From the NCBI GenBank assembly GCA_029962745.1, contig CM057157.1, forward strand, positions 4,102,826-4,166,825: a stretch of DNA of 64,000 nucleotides, read 5' to 3'. The notes below the pieces were generated by a model that searched no databases, was not told where the DNA came from, and worked only from the letters and a program-made list of their open reading frames with translations. Source of the stretch: Echinometra lucunter. Its lineage: Eukaryota > Echinodermata > Echinoidea > Camarodonta > Echinometridae. The position numbers were made by a program, and so were the translations under genes. Positions 46,592-60,461 of this stretch are shown piece by piece (positions within the stretch are counted from its first letter, which is position 1; each line of letters begins with the position of its first letter).

Positions 46592-47317
46592 GCTATCATG
46601 ATGATATGAGTGAGAGGGGGTTTGTCTTGAAAAAATTCGGCTCGTGATTTATTTGAGTAATACTAGGATGCATAATTTATTTTTCACTTTGATTATTGAA
46701 TACATGGGAACCGATCTGTAATAAAACTGAACTTGCGGAAATTGAACTGTAAAACATAAACCCCAAATTCAAACCGAAAAACAACAACAACCAAGAAATA
46801 AGATATATAATTATCCTTCTCTGCTGTATTTCCCGAGAAAAAAAAACAAACAAGGAAGTTCAATATCCTCCAGTATACAGCATCATAGCATATTATAAAG
46901 GGGGAAAAAGGAAGAAAAAAAAGGATAAGCCTTTAGTGTATTTCCCTAAGGAGGAAATATAGTTGTATTTACGATCGATCAAACTCTAAGATGTTTCTTG
47001 GTGAGCGGACATCCTACCCACAGAAAAAAGAAAGAAAAAAAAAACACCCATGGGATTATCATCATCAAGATTGGATTAAAGTTGATATCTACATTCATGT
47101 CCTCTGAAAAGAAATGTTTAAATGATAATGACACCATATCATGGGGAGATAGATTGAACCATAGGACAATGAACTGAGTCCTCAAGAATAGCCTAGCCAA
47201 GTAACATACAAGGGGTCAAACGCCACCTCTTTTATTTTCCTCATATAATATTCTACTTGATTAAAAATGTATACGAGCATCACATCTGAAATAAAGATAA
47301 CCCTTTTACAATTTATT
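46592..47317. other. Non-coding part of copy B
   Basis: Counterpart of 31,271-31,999. No gene seen. Confidence 0.55.
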
Positions 47318-48094
<777 letters not shown>

Positions 48095-48182
48095 CTTCTA
48101 ATACTGATAACTAATACTAACTAATACTCTTATTATTATTGTTGATGTTATTATTATTATTACTATTATTATCACTAGTTAC

Positions 48183-48235
48183 GTAGTAGTAGTAGTGGTA
48201 GTAGTAGTATTAGTAGAACATGTAGAAGTAGTAGT
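48183..48235 (+). repeat. (TAG)n array, copy B, contracted
   Basis: About 30 bp of TAG/TGG plus a GAAGTAGTAG tail, compared with about 130 bp in copy A. Confidence 0.85.
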
Positions 48236-48309
48236 ATAGTATCGTCATCATCATGCTGTTACTATACCGCTGCTATACTGCTGCTGCTGCTGCTGCTGCT
48301 GATACGACC

Positions 48310-48768
48310 CTGGGTGAAATTTTGATTTAGTTAAATCATAAATAGTCCTAGCCTATATCACAAGTCATGTGATCAAAATGATACTACTAGAAGTGTGATC
48401 GTACGATCGTACACTCGTATGATCTGATTTAATGTTATCAAGGAACTGAAACAATATAATGTTAATTATTGATCTTTAAGAAGATTTCCATGTAAATCAA
48501 GACCACAGTGTATCCGGGGACGGTTCCTTGTTTTGGTATCATGATACCATTTAGATATATATTCAAAACTAAATAGTAAATCATCATTTTGAATAAGACC
48601 CTTTCATTTGAATTGATTACTTACTATTTATATAATGACTTTCGTTTTCTTCAATATACGATGATTATAATGATAATGATAACGGACCCATTCACACCAA
48701 AGTAGACATGGTAGAAAGTGGCAAACATGGATTTATTATTGGTAGGGTTTGTGCCGGGCTGGGATTCG
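48310..48768. other. Non-coding part of copy B
   Basis: Counterpart of 32,569-33,033. No gene seen. Confidence 0.5.
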
Positions 48769-49122
48769 AATATGCCTGCAAAGAGATGCACCGAAGTAGT
48801 ACTCTATTTAGTAATGCAGGCATATAGTAATTTTAATGACCACCCGTTTGCAGTGGAGATGTCCTGGGCCCGTAACACAAAGATTTGCTATCAATCGCAA
48901 AATTGTAACAGCTAGTCAAGACCATGGTTTCATGCGCATCTCGTTCAAAAAGGTGACCCTGGACCAATCAGAATGGTTGTTTTAATTTAGCGACTGATCG
49001 CAAACCTTTGTGTTAAGGGCCCCAGGACAACTCCACTACAAACAGGTGGTCATTAAAATTACTATATGCCTTGATTACTAAATAAAGTACTACTTCGTCG
49101 CATCTCTTTTGCAGGCCTATTA
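48769..49122. mobile_element. Foldback element with arms of about 150 bp, copy B
   Basis: Counterpart of 33,034-33,386, with the same inverted halves and loop. Confidence 0.75.
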
Positions 49123-49760
49123 GTTGTATAAATAATTTCAAGAAAGTACTGTGCAAGGAATTTCCTCATAAATAGGAGCTTGAAAATTACTTATCCATTA
49201 ATTGTTCATGACGAGTGTAGCATCAATTTTCATACCATCCGTAATGGAGCTATCGACCGCAAGTAAGCTTGTGTCTAAATAAATAACTAAATATAGCGAA
49301 AAGAAACTTGCAAGATAATTATGAATGCAATTCCCAGGTTCGAATCTATTCCCTTCATCATCCTAAACGTGTATAGCTGTTACCTTTCCTTCCGCTAGAC
49401 GACTGCCATATTGATTTCAAATACATCATACTTATTTTCTTAATGCATGGGTTAAACTATTGACTTGAAGGCTGTAGAGTTCAACGATTTCAAGGCACAA
49501 TCTTTTGTAAGATTTCCTTGAATGCTATGGACCACCGTCGGACCTTATTCGATAGCTAAGTGTGACTTTTAACAGAATTATTATAAGCTACCAACTGTAA
49601 ATAATACATAGAAAAAATTATTTTTGAATATACGGTATATTATACTTTTAGATATTTGATTACATAATATTTAATATCTAATAGCTGATACAGGAATAAA
49701 CAAAACAAGTGCATTATAGTAGATTAGATTAAGGAAAACAAATCCCTTTTTTTTCTTTCT
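49123..49760. other. Non-coding part of copy B
   Basis: Counterpart of 33,387-34,016. No gene seen. Confidence 0.55.
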
Positions 49761-50680
49761 GAGAATAGTATCTATTTCCTCCAGTTTTGTTTTTTGTTTT
49801 TCCATTTTCAGGAACAAGGAAAAATAATAAGAATACTCTGTTTGAGAATTCAAACAATCGCCTGATCGTAAAATGACCATTTATGACGTCATTCGTGAAA
49901 AGGAAAATAGTCCTAAGGCCTTATGACTATGTAAGGAGGGAGTTCTACCACGTCTACAGTTTATATACAGCATTGTAGAGTCTGCAGGATGCATCAAAGA
50001 GCACAATGGAAAGGAGTTTTTAAAATTGCACATTTTAGTCAGTGTTATTATCATCAACTTCGTATTTTGTTGGCACTTCTGCTTAAGCCCCCCTTTTTTA
50101 CTTATTTTTTTTCAAACCACATAGCGTTAACATGTATAATAGCACTTTTAGTTAAAACTGATCTATGTACCAAGTGACCCAATATTAAGAAAAATGAAAC
50201 ACAATTAAAAAGAACAAAGAAGTCCGTTTACACAATCGACTTATGAAATAAGCATCAAATGTCGGGCTCTAGCAGAAGTGGAAAAAAAACCACATAAACA
50301 AAAATGAAAACCAATTATATAAATTACGTCATTCTTTTCCGAGAATAGAATCTATTTCCTCGAGTGATTTGCACCTATGTAGGAACAAGGAAACCCATCC
50401 TGAACACCCTGTTAAGAGAATTCCAACAATCTCATGATATTCAATGAAATGACCCTTTTTTGTGCATAAGACATGACGTCATTCCTATAAGTTAAGGGGA
50501 AATAGTTCTAGCATATTTCACAGTGAATAGAGGAGAATAGGTTTGATATTTTCATAACCATGGTTACCTGGAGGAAAGGAGACACCTTGTCAGCAGTGAA
50601 AGCATCTCCAAAATGTTGTGGTATACACGTAACTTCGTATTTTTAAGCACCTCTGCTTGAAGGTAACCCCCCCCCCCCAC
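49761..50680 (+). repeat. Degenerate tandem repeat of about 578 bp, copy B
   Basis: Landmarks recur at matching offsets: GAGAATAG at 49,761 and 50,341, and CTTCGTATTTT at 50,058 and 50,633, the latter followed by GCACTTCTGCTTAAG or GCACCTCTGCTTGAAG. The second unit continues past the end of copy A, which shows that contig 1 stops mid-unit. Confidence 0.65.
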
Positions 50681-52298
50681 ACACACACACACATTACCAT
50701 GCTTACTCTTGCCTTGGCAAAGCTGGTTATCCGTGAATACAGAATTCAACACTTGCTTTGGCTTGGTGAATAAACCTGATTAAACAGTTTGAAAGGATCG
50801 GGGAATTAACAAACACACAAAAAAAGAAGAGAGATCAGAAGTTCCAACAATTTTAGATAAGCCAACATGAACGGGATCGGGAGCAGATTAAAAGAATAAC
50901 ATGCAATGAAGAAGGGGCTTTCCTGACTTATAGCCAATGGCGTATAAATCCCAGAGGGATGGGAGTATAATATACGCCTACACTTTTCAGAGGAGGGGGG
51001 GGGGGGGGGGGGGTGTACAAACATACCCCCACTTTTCGCAGAAGAAAATCAATTTAATCAATCAGTAACTGTTGAATTTTCATCATAAAACGATGGTTAT
51101 AGTAGTACAATTTCGGCAAAAGATTTCGATTATCCCCTCACTTCTCGAAACAGATTGACGCCGATGGTCATGGTCTGTATGTAATGCAAGGGCTAAAGGG
51201 AGAGAGAGAGAGAGAAAGAGAAAGAGAGAGAGAGAGAGAGAGGATTATACTACTATACCAAGACACCCCCCCCATGCACGTAAACATCAAATCCTACAGT
51301 TTGTTTGTGTTTGTTTTGTTGTTGTTTTGTCTTTGTTTTGTTGTTGTTTTGTTGTTGTTGTTGTTGTTGTTGTTTGATGTGATTTTGTTTTTTAAAAATA
51401 TTATTCAATAGTATTATTATTTCAGTATTTTCCCTCGGTGTTAGGGGTATATAGAGTAGCCTGGGTGAGGCTTCGGCTAATTTCAATCGGTGTGTATAAG
51501 TTTTGTTTGCTTGATGTCAACATAAATTATATCATAACCTCATCCCTCCCGGCCCATCGAATGTTATGCACATGATTTTACGACCTCATTACAAACATTG
51601 GATATTCATCATGTTCACGTTAGAGGTAACGACTAGTATGAATGGAATGCGATCGACATGAAGTCAGTGTAATTTACATGAAGGTACGTTACATCGTACC
51701 ATATCACACCACCACTCGCATAGTCTCTTATCAAGTCATGTATTTAAAATGTCTATGCTTTCAGAGCTGTTTTGTGTGTGTGTGTGTGTGTTTTATTAAG
51801 GAATCAAAACATAATACAATCGTCACAGGCAGATATAAATTGCAATAATTTACAACAATTACGAAGAATTACAATAATACAGATGATTGGGATGATCAGT
51901 GGAAAAAAAGAAGAAAAAAATCAATATCATGACTATATTGGTCGAAATGAAATATAGCTATGAGTGCATCTTTCTTCTATGCCGATTACGACTGCAATGA
52001 AAAGGACTGGGAGCTTTCATAGGCTGTTGAGTATAAGGTAAAAGGTAATTCAATTGCCTTCTTAGATAATTATGAAATAATATACTTTCAGAGTAGACCT
52101 ACATCCAACAAAATGAAGCAAGGTAAAAAAAAAAAAAAAAAGATAGATAAATAGGAGGGAAAATCATGTAACCTGGCATTGATCCAAAATGAAATAGAGC
52201 TGGTAAAAAAAAAAAACATACTTGGAAATATTATCTGTCCCTGAGGTAGTCTGTCCTTTGATCGAGTGAAATCTTGGGCTCCATGGTAAGTGTTATCT
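50681..52298. other. Intergenic, no gene seen
   Basis: Single-copy sequence right of the overlap. Holds CA, GA (51,200-51,243), TTG (51,300-51,375), GT (51,770-51,790) microsatellites and a G homopolymer of about 20 (50,994-51,013). No supported gene. Confidence 0.55.
51300..51375 (+). repeat. (TTG)n/(TTTTG)n microsatellite
   Basis: Triplet and pentamer TTG units; its Gln/Asn/Lys-rich minus-strand frame is an artefact. Confidence 0.85.
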
Positions 52299-52437
52299 GG
52301 GGAGTGTTTCATGAAGAGTCTTGTCGGTGATTTTCACCGACTAATTTGCTCTCAGCCAATCAGATGCGAGGATTTTCAGTAGCTTATAACAGTTGTCGGT
52401 GAAAATTACCGACAAAACTCTTCATGAAACGCTCCCC
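52299..52437. mobile_element. Palindromic MITE of the GGGGAGC family, complete copy
   Basis: Opens GGGGAGTGTTTCATGAAGAG and closes CTCTTCATGAAACGCTCCCC, inverted with one mismatch in 20. GTCGGTGATTTTCACCGAC and GTCGGTGAAAATTACCGAC lie further in. The whole 139 bp folds on itself except for a central ATTTGCTCTCAGCCAATCAG segment. Its core is the inverse of the core at 28,548-28,676 and 43,766-43,894. Target duplication unclear. Confidence 0.8.
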
Positions 52438-52593
52438 TGATTACATCTCTGTGAGAACAACAGGTAGTATAGGGTGTTCTGTTTTCTTTTATATTAATGT
52501 TTTTATTCATGTCAATTGGTTCAAGAAAAAGTACATGACAGACAAAAACTGAGTTGAATAATTCAAATTTGTTGCCTGCTGAGGCTCAGCCTC

Positions 52594-52654
52594 AGACGTA
52601 ACATCAGTGAATGTTACGTCTAGGGCCGAGTCTCAGATGTATAACATTCACTGA
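52594..52654. repeat. Overlapping alternative inverted repeats
   Basis: AGACGTAACAT (52,594-52,604) pairs with ATGTTACGTCT (52,611-52,621) across 6 nt. TCAGTGAATGTTA (52,604-52,616) pairs equally perfectly with TAACATTCACTGA (52,642-52,654). The two stems share bases, so only one can form at a time. A short palindrome, GCTGAGGCTCAGC, precedes them. Confidence 0.7.
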
Positions 52655-52661
52655 ACTACTG

Positions 52662-54440
52662 AACCATGTACGTCTCTAACATTCAATAAACCATTTGAAC
52701 CATGCATGATTAAATAAGATTAGTGTTCCTCCAACTGTGAGAGAGGTGCCCAACCCCTGAGGAATTCCTCATGATTCGCTTCCATTATCCCTAAAGGCTG
52801 TATACATGTCATGTTTTTCGTTCAAAAGGAACAAAAGATGCCCATCAGGGGGATAAAAGCGTAACGTTTCGTAACTTTCCTTTATTTTGTATTTTAAAAA
52901 AGTAAAAGAACCCCTTTCTATGATTTTATACTACTATTAGATTGATTGAGTATATCAATTTCATCATGAAACTCAACTGAATCACACGTATCATACAACG
53001 TAAATGATAATGTTCTGTCCTGACCATTATACAACTAAGATGCCACATGAAAAATATAATATCAAAATGACTGGACGTTAAAAAATAGTAATTAGATATA
53101 CTAGGTATATAGAATGATATGTGAGGGGTTATGACCGTGATCAGGTCTGTAAAACAAATTTTGAAGAACTGATTGTTCATTAAAAATGATTTGGATAATA
53201 CAATGTATATCTAAGTGCTTTACATTGTAGGCTTGTTAAATTGTGAAGCAATATAGGAAGTATGAGAGGGAAGTTTGAGCGATAAAGCAGGTAGATTTGA
53301 TAGATTTCACAAGAATGATACTACTGCAGTCTTAATCATTTTGGCATGTGTATCATGTGTATAGGCCTTTGAGATTCAAACGAGGTTTACTTCTGGCATG
53401 TCTGGGGTATACGTGCATCTGAGGGTCATAACAAGGAGGTCTGTTATATCTAGCTTTTCACCAGCATGGAAATTATTTGTGTTCAAATCAAGCATCGCGA
53501 TTTGCAACGAATGAAAGGAAAATTTATTAAAAATGTTAAAAAGTTATTTTGCCTACAAAATTATTACTGTAGTTGAGTATGTCAAACATATAGAATAGAA
53601 CATTCGCAACCATGGGGCTCTGGGAGATTGAATGTTCAAATTCATTCTTTTGGATGTAGGCCTTTGACATAGCCAGTTTATAGCTAGTGTTTACAGGTTT
53701 CATCCCCCCACCCCCGTGTTCTAACACAGCATTTCAACTAAAACAGGCATGAACTTATAGTGATCATCTGAATAACCGGTTCATAAGCCCCCCCCCCCCC
53801 CCCCCCCCCCCACCCCGGTTTAGTGTGTCATTGAGCAATCACCATCTTGATTGCTGTTGCCTTTACGGGATAATATAATATGATCATCATATCACTAAAC
53901 AGGTGCTTATTATATCATGTTACATAGCCATCGTGTAAATTGAATTATAGTTCGAAGAAAAAGGAATTATTTCTTGACACTAATTATTTTGTTAGTCTTT
54001 CACACTGGACCATTAATCAAATTCATACTGTCCTCCAAAATGTCAATTTGACTTTTGAGGTCATGAGCATGGTTATAAACATGTTAGATGAAATAGAAAT
54101 GAATAATTTCTTCTTTTGAGTCAGATTTAACTCACGAATTTGAATGTGTCCTTGTTTTCGTTTAATTTCAGTAGCAGATCATCACTATAAACGTCTGAAA
54201 ATGAGGTTAGCAGACATCCGTAACCCAAGAAGCTACCTGGTACTAAATCAGGATGTGTGTGGGTTGAAGATAGGGGTAGAAGTTGAGGGGTGAATAGAGT
54301 TACGGCGCATGCATATTTCTTTTTAGCACAATGCACACGTTAGTATATTGATGTGCTTTTAGCACGATTATTTATTTTAACATACTACGTTGAAAGAGCA
54401 ATGTAGATAAAATGCCTAATTGCATGCTCAATAACATAAG
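52662..54440. other. Intergenic, no gene seen
   Basis: AT-rich sequence with a C homopolymer of more than 20 at about 53,788-53,811. No supported gene or element. Confidence 0.55.
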
Positions 54441-54521
54441 AGCCATGCAGGGGATCGAACCCTGTCCGCGTTTCCAATCAAGTACCTCAAACCACTCGAC
54501 TACCATGACTACGACACCTTT
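54441..54521 (-). mobile_element. tRNA-like SINE head
   Basis: On the minus strand: AGGTGTCGTAGTCATGG, an A-box-like TAGTCGAGTGG, then a perfect B box, GGTTCGATCCC (reverse complement of 54,451-54,461). It resembles a Ser/Leu-type tRNA degraded beyond a functional cloverleaf; the acceptor ends do not pair. The lead-in AGGTGTCG matches the SINE at 5,345-5,607, suggesting the same family, but no SINE body follows here. Confidence 0.55.
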
Positions 54522-54536
54522 ACATGTGGTCGTTTA

Positions 54537-54590
54537 CCCCCCCCCCCACACACACACACACCCACACCCACACCAACACGCACACACAGA
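54537..54590 (+). repeat. C-run and (CA)n microsatellite
   Basis: C homopolymer followed by CACA and CACACC units. Confidence 0.85.
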
Positions 54591-54708
54591 CCCATAGATT
54601 ATTTTTGTCTATCGCAAAATTATTAAATTCCTGAATCAACCCATTAATCCTATACGTATATCTTTCAAAGTATTTGCCTCCCCATGCAGTCAAGTAGTGT
54701 GTTCTACA

Positions 54709-54988
54709 CATGGCCATTCGCAGTGTGTGTGTGTGGGGGGGGGGGCAGGGGCATGTGCAGTTTCCTCCTCCCCTCCCCCGAGTTTTCACTCCATTTTTTT
54801 TCTTGAAAATTTTCCAAACGTATACCACCCAAAATGCATGTGCACCAGATTGTTCAATTTCAATTCTAAAAATGCAAACGCTTCCTCGTACCTCCTTCCC
54901 CGCTCGGTCGCTTCGCTCCCTCGCTTTTGTGTTTCCTCGAATAGCGAACATATTCTCCCCCCCCCCCCCGAAAAAAAGGTATAGGCCC
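54709..54988 (+). mobile_element. C-rich non-autonomous element, third copy
   Basis: Same order of blocks as 28,767-29,050: CATGGCCATTCGCA, G-run, C-rich, CACCAGATTGTTCAATTTC, AATTCTAAAAATGCAAACGC, CGGTCGCTTCGCTCCCTCGC, C-run, A-run. More diverged than the A/B pair and with no obvious flanking repeat. Confidence 0.6.
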
Positions 54989-56624
54989 GAATGAGTATGT
55001 CATGCACGTATTCTGTCTGTCTTTAATCGCCATCTATATCTCTCTGTCTCCCTATCTATCTGTCTATCTATCTATCTAAACCAGACTATCTATCTATCTA
55101 CATGTTTGCCTTACTCCATGATGATCTTCATCGATGATCCATTATTGTTCACCATTCACCTGTTGTTCAATCATTCTACAGACTCGAGAGCACGAACATA
55201 TAACTTTCTCAGTAGATATGCCGGAAAACGAATTTGTCCAAAATCACTCATTATTACCCTAAAATTCGTCACCATGTCTGCATGGCCGCAGACTATCTCC
55301 ATGACGAACTTGTGGTAAACTTTTGACCCTGTCCTACATCATCAGGCCCCCTTCCCGACACACGCTATACCCCGCCATCGGGTAATCCGTGCAGCCTTCA
55401 TCTTTGCTCCTACTGTGCATTTATACGACTCATCGCCTTCCTTCCTGTCGGCTTACATACACTAGTCTATACTCTCCATCCCTTCTCTTATCCCTTTGTC
55501 TTTCATCCCGCTCTTTTACCTTCTTCTCCCCATCACGTGTTCACTCTCTCTAGACTACTGGTATCTTCCTCTCCCCCCCTCCTCCTTTTATCATGTTTAT
55601 TTCTTTCGTCCCCTTCCTTCTTCACCTGCATTGCACCCCAAATAAGAACTGTTTAACGGAGTGGGCTAACAAGCCATTCACATGTTCACTATTTTATTTG
55701 TGGATGGAGTTAAATCCGGAGAACTGTAATATGTCGTGAATTGGAAAATAGATGTCATGCCACACACAAAACCACACTACTCAGTCTTTTCTTTCCACCT
55801 CTCTCTCTCTCTCCCCCCCCCCCCCTCCGTTTCTTCTACCCTTTTTGTGAAGATACTGACAAAAAAAAGCAAAACAAAACAAAACAGTGCATTGCAATAT
55901 CGCACAAAATGACAAGAAAATATGTATTTGTGATTTGTAAGAAATTATGAGAAAAGTAATAATCCATGAATAGGATGTGGTTTGCATGTGCAATCAACCG
56001 ACTATCATTAAACGATTAAAAAGCACACGACGAAAGAGTGAATATCTTCATTGATAGAGTATACTGATGAACCGTGCATGCATGGTCAAATCAGTAGAGA
56101 GAACGGAACAGTTCTGTTTGAAAGAGCTAGGAATCGGTTAGAATATGGATAATACTCAGAGCGCCAAGTTCTAGTTATTTTGGAAGGCATTTGACTTTTC
56201 GAAGGGGGAAATCTAGATTAAACAATTATTCTTGTAAATTTTAAAAGGAAAATACTTCTGGCTACATTAGTATAAGAGATTGTTTTGAAACGCACCATCT
56301 GCATGGGGGAATAGACCGCTCGACTTGTTATGAGTGAAGTTAAAGGTATTCTTTTAAAAGAGGATAGGTTTGATTAAGCTGCGGTCTTGGCTGTGTCTTT
56401 GACAGTCATGTCTAACTTTACAAAACCTGTTTGTGATGTGAGAGTGTTGTTTAATATGGCTCCGAACACTATTACACCGTCTGAAAATGTAAGAGAAGGA
56501 TAGAAATACTGATACTGACGAAGCCGGTACTCTATCACTAATCAACACAGCAAAATATAGCATCATCACGAAAGTACCCAACTTCTTGAGTATTAAATTC
56601 CTGGGTTAGATACCGAAACTGTCA
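54989..56624. other. Intergenic, no gene seen
   Basis: Includes a TATC tetranucleotide run (about 55,052-55,101), C/T-rich stretches (55,560-55,590 and 55,797-55,828) and no supported gene. Confidence 0.55.
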
Positions 56625-56650
56625 TAATTATTATTATCATCATCATCATT

Positions 56651-56697
<47 letters not shown>

Positions 56698-56700
56698 TTT
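56625..56700 (+). repeat. (ATC)n microsatellite
   Basis: ATC/ATT triplets, followed by scattered ATT/ATC-rich sequence to about 56,880. Confidence 0.9.
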
Positions 56701-56889
56701 TATTATTGTTACCATTATCATTAATTTTATTCATCATGACCATCATCAAAATAATCATATCATAATGATATGACGACAGAAAGGAATGAATAATAAATGT
56801 TATGAATTATTATCATTATCAGTATCATCATTATCATCATTATCTTTGTTATTATTAGTATCATTATCATTATTATTGTTATTGTTGTT

Positions 56890-57165
56890 GGTGTTGTGAT
56901 GATTTATTCATTTTTATTTTAAATATAATTTTTCTTGTGTTACTTTTCATTTGATATCTAATTTTTTCATGTTCCTTTTTGTGTTTGTTTTGTTTTTGAT
57001 TATTTTGATTCAATGTGATTCCAATAATATTTTCTGTTTTCCTTTGTATATTTATTTCGTATTTCATGTATAGTTATGTTTGATTTTTGTTCACGGCCTT
57101 GCTCAAAAGCAGCTTCTAGCTGATGGCATGTTTTTATCCGTGATTAAATACAATACATTACAAAA
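56890..57165 (+). mobile_element. 5'-truncated LINE, 3' end only (CR1/L2-like)
   Basis: A T-rich 3' UTR-like stretch is followed by CGGCCTTGCTCAAAAGCAGC, TTCTAGCTGATGGCATG and a terminal AAATACAATACATTACAAAA tail. The short hairpin-like block with GCTGATGG before a TACAA-type repeated tail is characteristic of CR1/L2-type LINE ends. No reverse transcriptase remains. Confidence 0.5.
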
Positions 57166-59642
57166 CAATTATTATTATCACTGTTCTTGTTGTTATCTTA
57201 TTATTTCATCATTATAATAATCATTTTGATGATCATGACCATCATTATTTTTGTTATTTTTCACTGATTTAAAGTAAGTGCCTGGAACTTAAAGTAGAGA
57301 TTCATAATCTATTCTATGTGTTCTGAGCTTCGCATTGATGTCTAAATTGCCATATTAAATTTTGAGCTTTCCCAATATGCAGTACATGAATGTTAAAAAA
57401 AATACATGAATGTAGGTTAACATCATGAACACTGGCAAATGCCACAAAATATTATTTGTTCACGATGTCCTTTAAAAGAGTCTGCGTCCCTAGTATATTT
57501 GCTTTGATAGGGCGTATTATGGGCACATTATCGACAATGGAATGTTGTCTCTTATTCAGATATTAGGGTGGATGCATTTTATATCCATTTTAGAGCAATT
57601 TGATAAGCGTGCCATTTAGGTATATCAAAGAACTCGATCCTTATAAACCAAAAGAGATACGGTTACCTAAATATTAGCAATTTCTCGGGGGTGGAGGGGG
57701 CAGCCCCCCAGTGCCCAAGTTTGATGTGCCGAATGGTTTTGATTGCTCTAAAAGTCTGGTATTATCTAGGGGAAAGGTTGTCTGTGCATCATGATAGACT
57801 GATGTATTTATGATGATGATATACCGAATGGGCATGATGGGTTACAGCAACAAGCCTCGTGATTAGTTTTTTTTTTTTCTTCTTCTTCTTCTTTTCTTTT
57901 CATTTTCACGTGATAAGTTTCTTGGAGCTATAGAAAATGGATCAACATATCGTATTGTCTGAAGGATACATAATAGTTTACCACATACCTCATTCATCAT
58001 GTCTCTGAATGCTAAATGCTGAGACGTACATAATTTTGGAACGCTGTACTTCCTTGAAAAATCGTTCTGGGTTTTTCACAACCTTTAATTCAATTGATAC
58101 CTAAATAACATTACATTTTTGGCTTTTTTAAAACCAGATGACCGTCAAAGAACAGCATTGCCAAGACCCTGCCTATGATCATGTTTCATTCCTGTTTTGA
58201 TGTTGGTATTTATTGATGAGGATTGCATACTGTAAACATAAACCACATCGCTTATCATTGTAGTAAACAAAATCTATAAGATTGATTTTCTGTTCATTGA
58301 TTCATAATAGGATTGATAGATTAGACAATGTTAGATTTATCAACCTACTAATATTTATAATTCCTCTCGAGCCAACACAAACAAACCATTGTAATGATCA
58401 AAACAACACTACAGTGAATAGAATTTGATAATTCATTCTGAAAGAAAAAAAACCTTCACATTAGTAAAGCCATGCCTGCAATAAAAACATTTAGAAGGCA
58501 TATATACCCAAAACGAACACAAAAACGTTTATTGCATATATTCTATTTACACTTTGCCAACAGACGTAGTGTCAACATCGGACCAGACGATAAAGTGCTA
58601 CATAATTTTCATGTCGCCTCCATAATAAGATGCCTGGCTTCGCGCCAAAAAGCGTGGGTGTGTATAAGGTGTGTCGTAGGCTCGTCACTCCCACAGTGCA
58701 CTGAGTGAGCGCTGTCTCTATTCCTGCGACCTCCCAAAGGCGAAATATCATTTTTGTCTATAGAATGTTATCGGAATGCAGCTCATTGACGTATATTCCT
58801 CATGTCATGCATGTGATCTTTTGTAATGAATTCTGCAACATAAGCATTGCGCTAAACATCTAGACTGCCAACAAATAATGACTTCAACTGACAAACTGGG
58901 CAGTGGTTGTAATGCATGCAGTTAAAGTAAAGAGAGATCAATCGCGTATAATGACTGTGAATCACATGACTTTTAAAATTTCATTTATTATCATTGTTTG
59001 CAACATTGAATGCTAGATGATTTGTTGAGCCAAGTTCATTTTACGAAGTGACTTCTTGAAAAAAGATTCAATCATTATCATGCATTGTTAAACGCCCTTG
59101 ATCATGATGACAAGGCGCTACAACCACATCATTAGATTTCACGATATACATAAATCATCTGCAAAGTTTTGAAAAGGATTTGGAAGAAAAATGTTGAAAC
59201 GTTGATTTGGCATCTCTCCAACATAACCACATCTATGAAGGAATATTGCGGAAGTAATGTTCACTTGTCTTCAGTGTCAGTTATTTTTAAACACCCTTAA
59301 CACCTGCAATACTGCAGCCGTATTGGAAATAGGATGAAATTTTACAAGTTGAAACTTTGTAGCTTAAAAATATTGGACGTACCTTTTACAAGAACGCTAA
59401 TCAAATAAACACTGAAAAGGAAACCGTTTAACCGTGATCATAGAAATACTTGCAAACTATGTAGATGATGTTTGCTTTATTTGCATTTGAGGAAAGAATT
59501 TAAATTCCATAGCACAAAACGGTTTGGCAGTGAACAACCATGGGGAAATTCCCACTTTAAGTAAGTAGTAAATGTTCTCACAATACTCGTCTGTGTTCAA
59601 ACTTTAACAATACTTAGGTCTCACGAAGTCAACGAACTTTTC
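57166..59642. other. Intergenic, no gene seen
   Basis: AT-rich, with a TTC run at 57,880-57,895. A patch at 58,560-58,740 has fewer A/T but no recognisable frame. No supported gene. Confidence 0.55.
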
Positions 59643-59723
59643 TGCTACTGCTACTGCTACTGCTACTGCTACTGCTACTGCTACTGCTACTGCTACTGCT
59701 ACTGCTACTGCTACTGCTACTAC
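59643..59723 (+). repeat. (CTACTG)n hexanucleotide array
   Basis: About 13 nearly perfect CTACTG units ending CTACTAC. It is the target of the second foldback element; the array resumes as TACTGC after that element at the end of the window. Confidence 0.95.
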
Positions 59724-60461
59724 TAAGCGAAGGGCCAAAGTCAAATATCTAGCTTATTTTTTGAGTTCGTTCCACCATCTGTACAAACTAAGTAGACCAT
59801 GCTCATTTTCAAGCTTAAAGCATAACACACAATATTCAAGAGGTCTACCTCAAAAAATTAGTAGCGAAAGCTTCCAAATCCAAGATGGCGTCCAAAATGG
59901 CCGCCATTTTGACGGAATTTGAATTTTTCAAGATAAAATTTGATAGAAACATCCAATTGCAACAAAATTGGTCTCATCTGAAAGAGAATTAAATTCCCTA
60001 CAGTTTGATGCCATTTGTGAGTAATTTCAAAGTAATTCGGTCCAGATATTTAGTCAAAAAGTGTGTTTTTTGACATTTTTTCCCAAAAACTGAAAATTTG
60101 CAAAATGCATGATTTAGCATAAATCAAGAAAAAAATTAAGAATTGTCTTGAAACCTTCCAGAAAACTTTCTTGATATTCAATAATCATCTGTGGAAAATT
60201 AGAAAGCAATACCATTCTCCGTTCTAAAGTTATAATGTCTCAAACTTGAAAACTCATATTTGAATTTCTCTTCTTGCATATGCATGTGTTATACTCCCAT
60301 AGACTATAATGCATTAACATGCATGTACCCTGTACAAAAGTGCAGACGTGGATTTTCGCTCTACAAACCAAGAAGGCCTTGCTTATATTTGTGCTTATTG
60401 ACATGTTTGTAACTAAACTTGGATGATATAGATGCCTTACACAAACTCCAGTGTTATTGGG

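Noticed and set aside
54441..54521. Functional tRNA gene (Ser/Leu type)
   Set aside because: The A and B boxes are recognisable, but the acceptor ends do not pair, no proper anticodon arm could be drawn, and the 5' extension is shared with a SINE.
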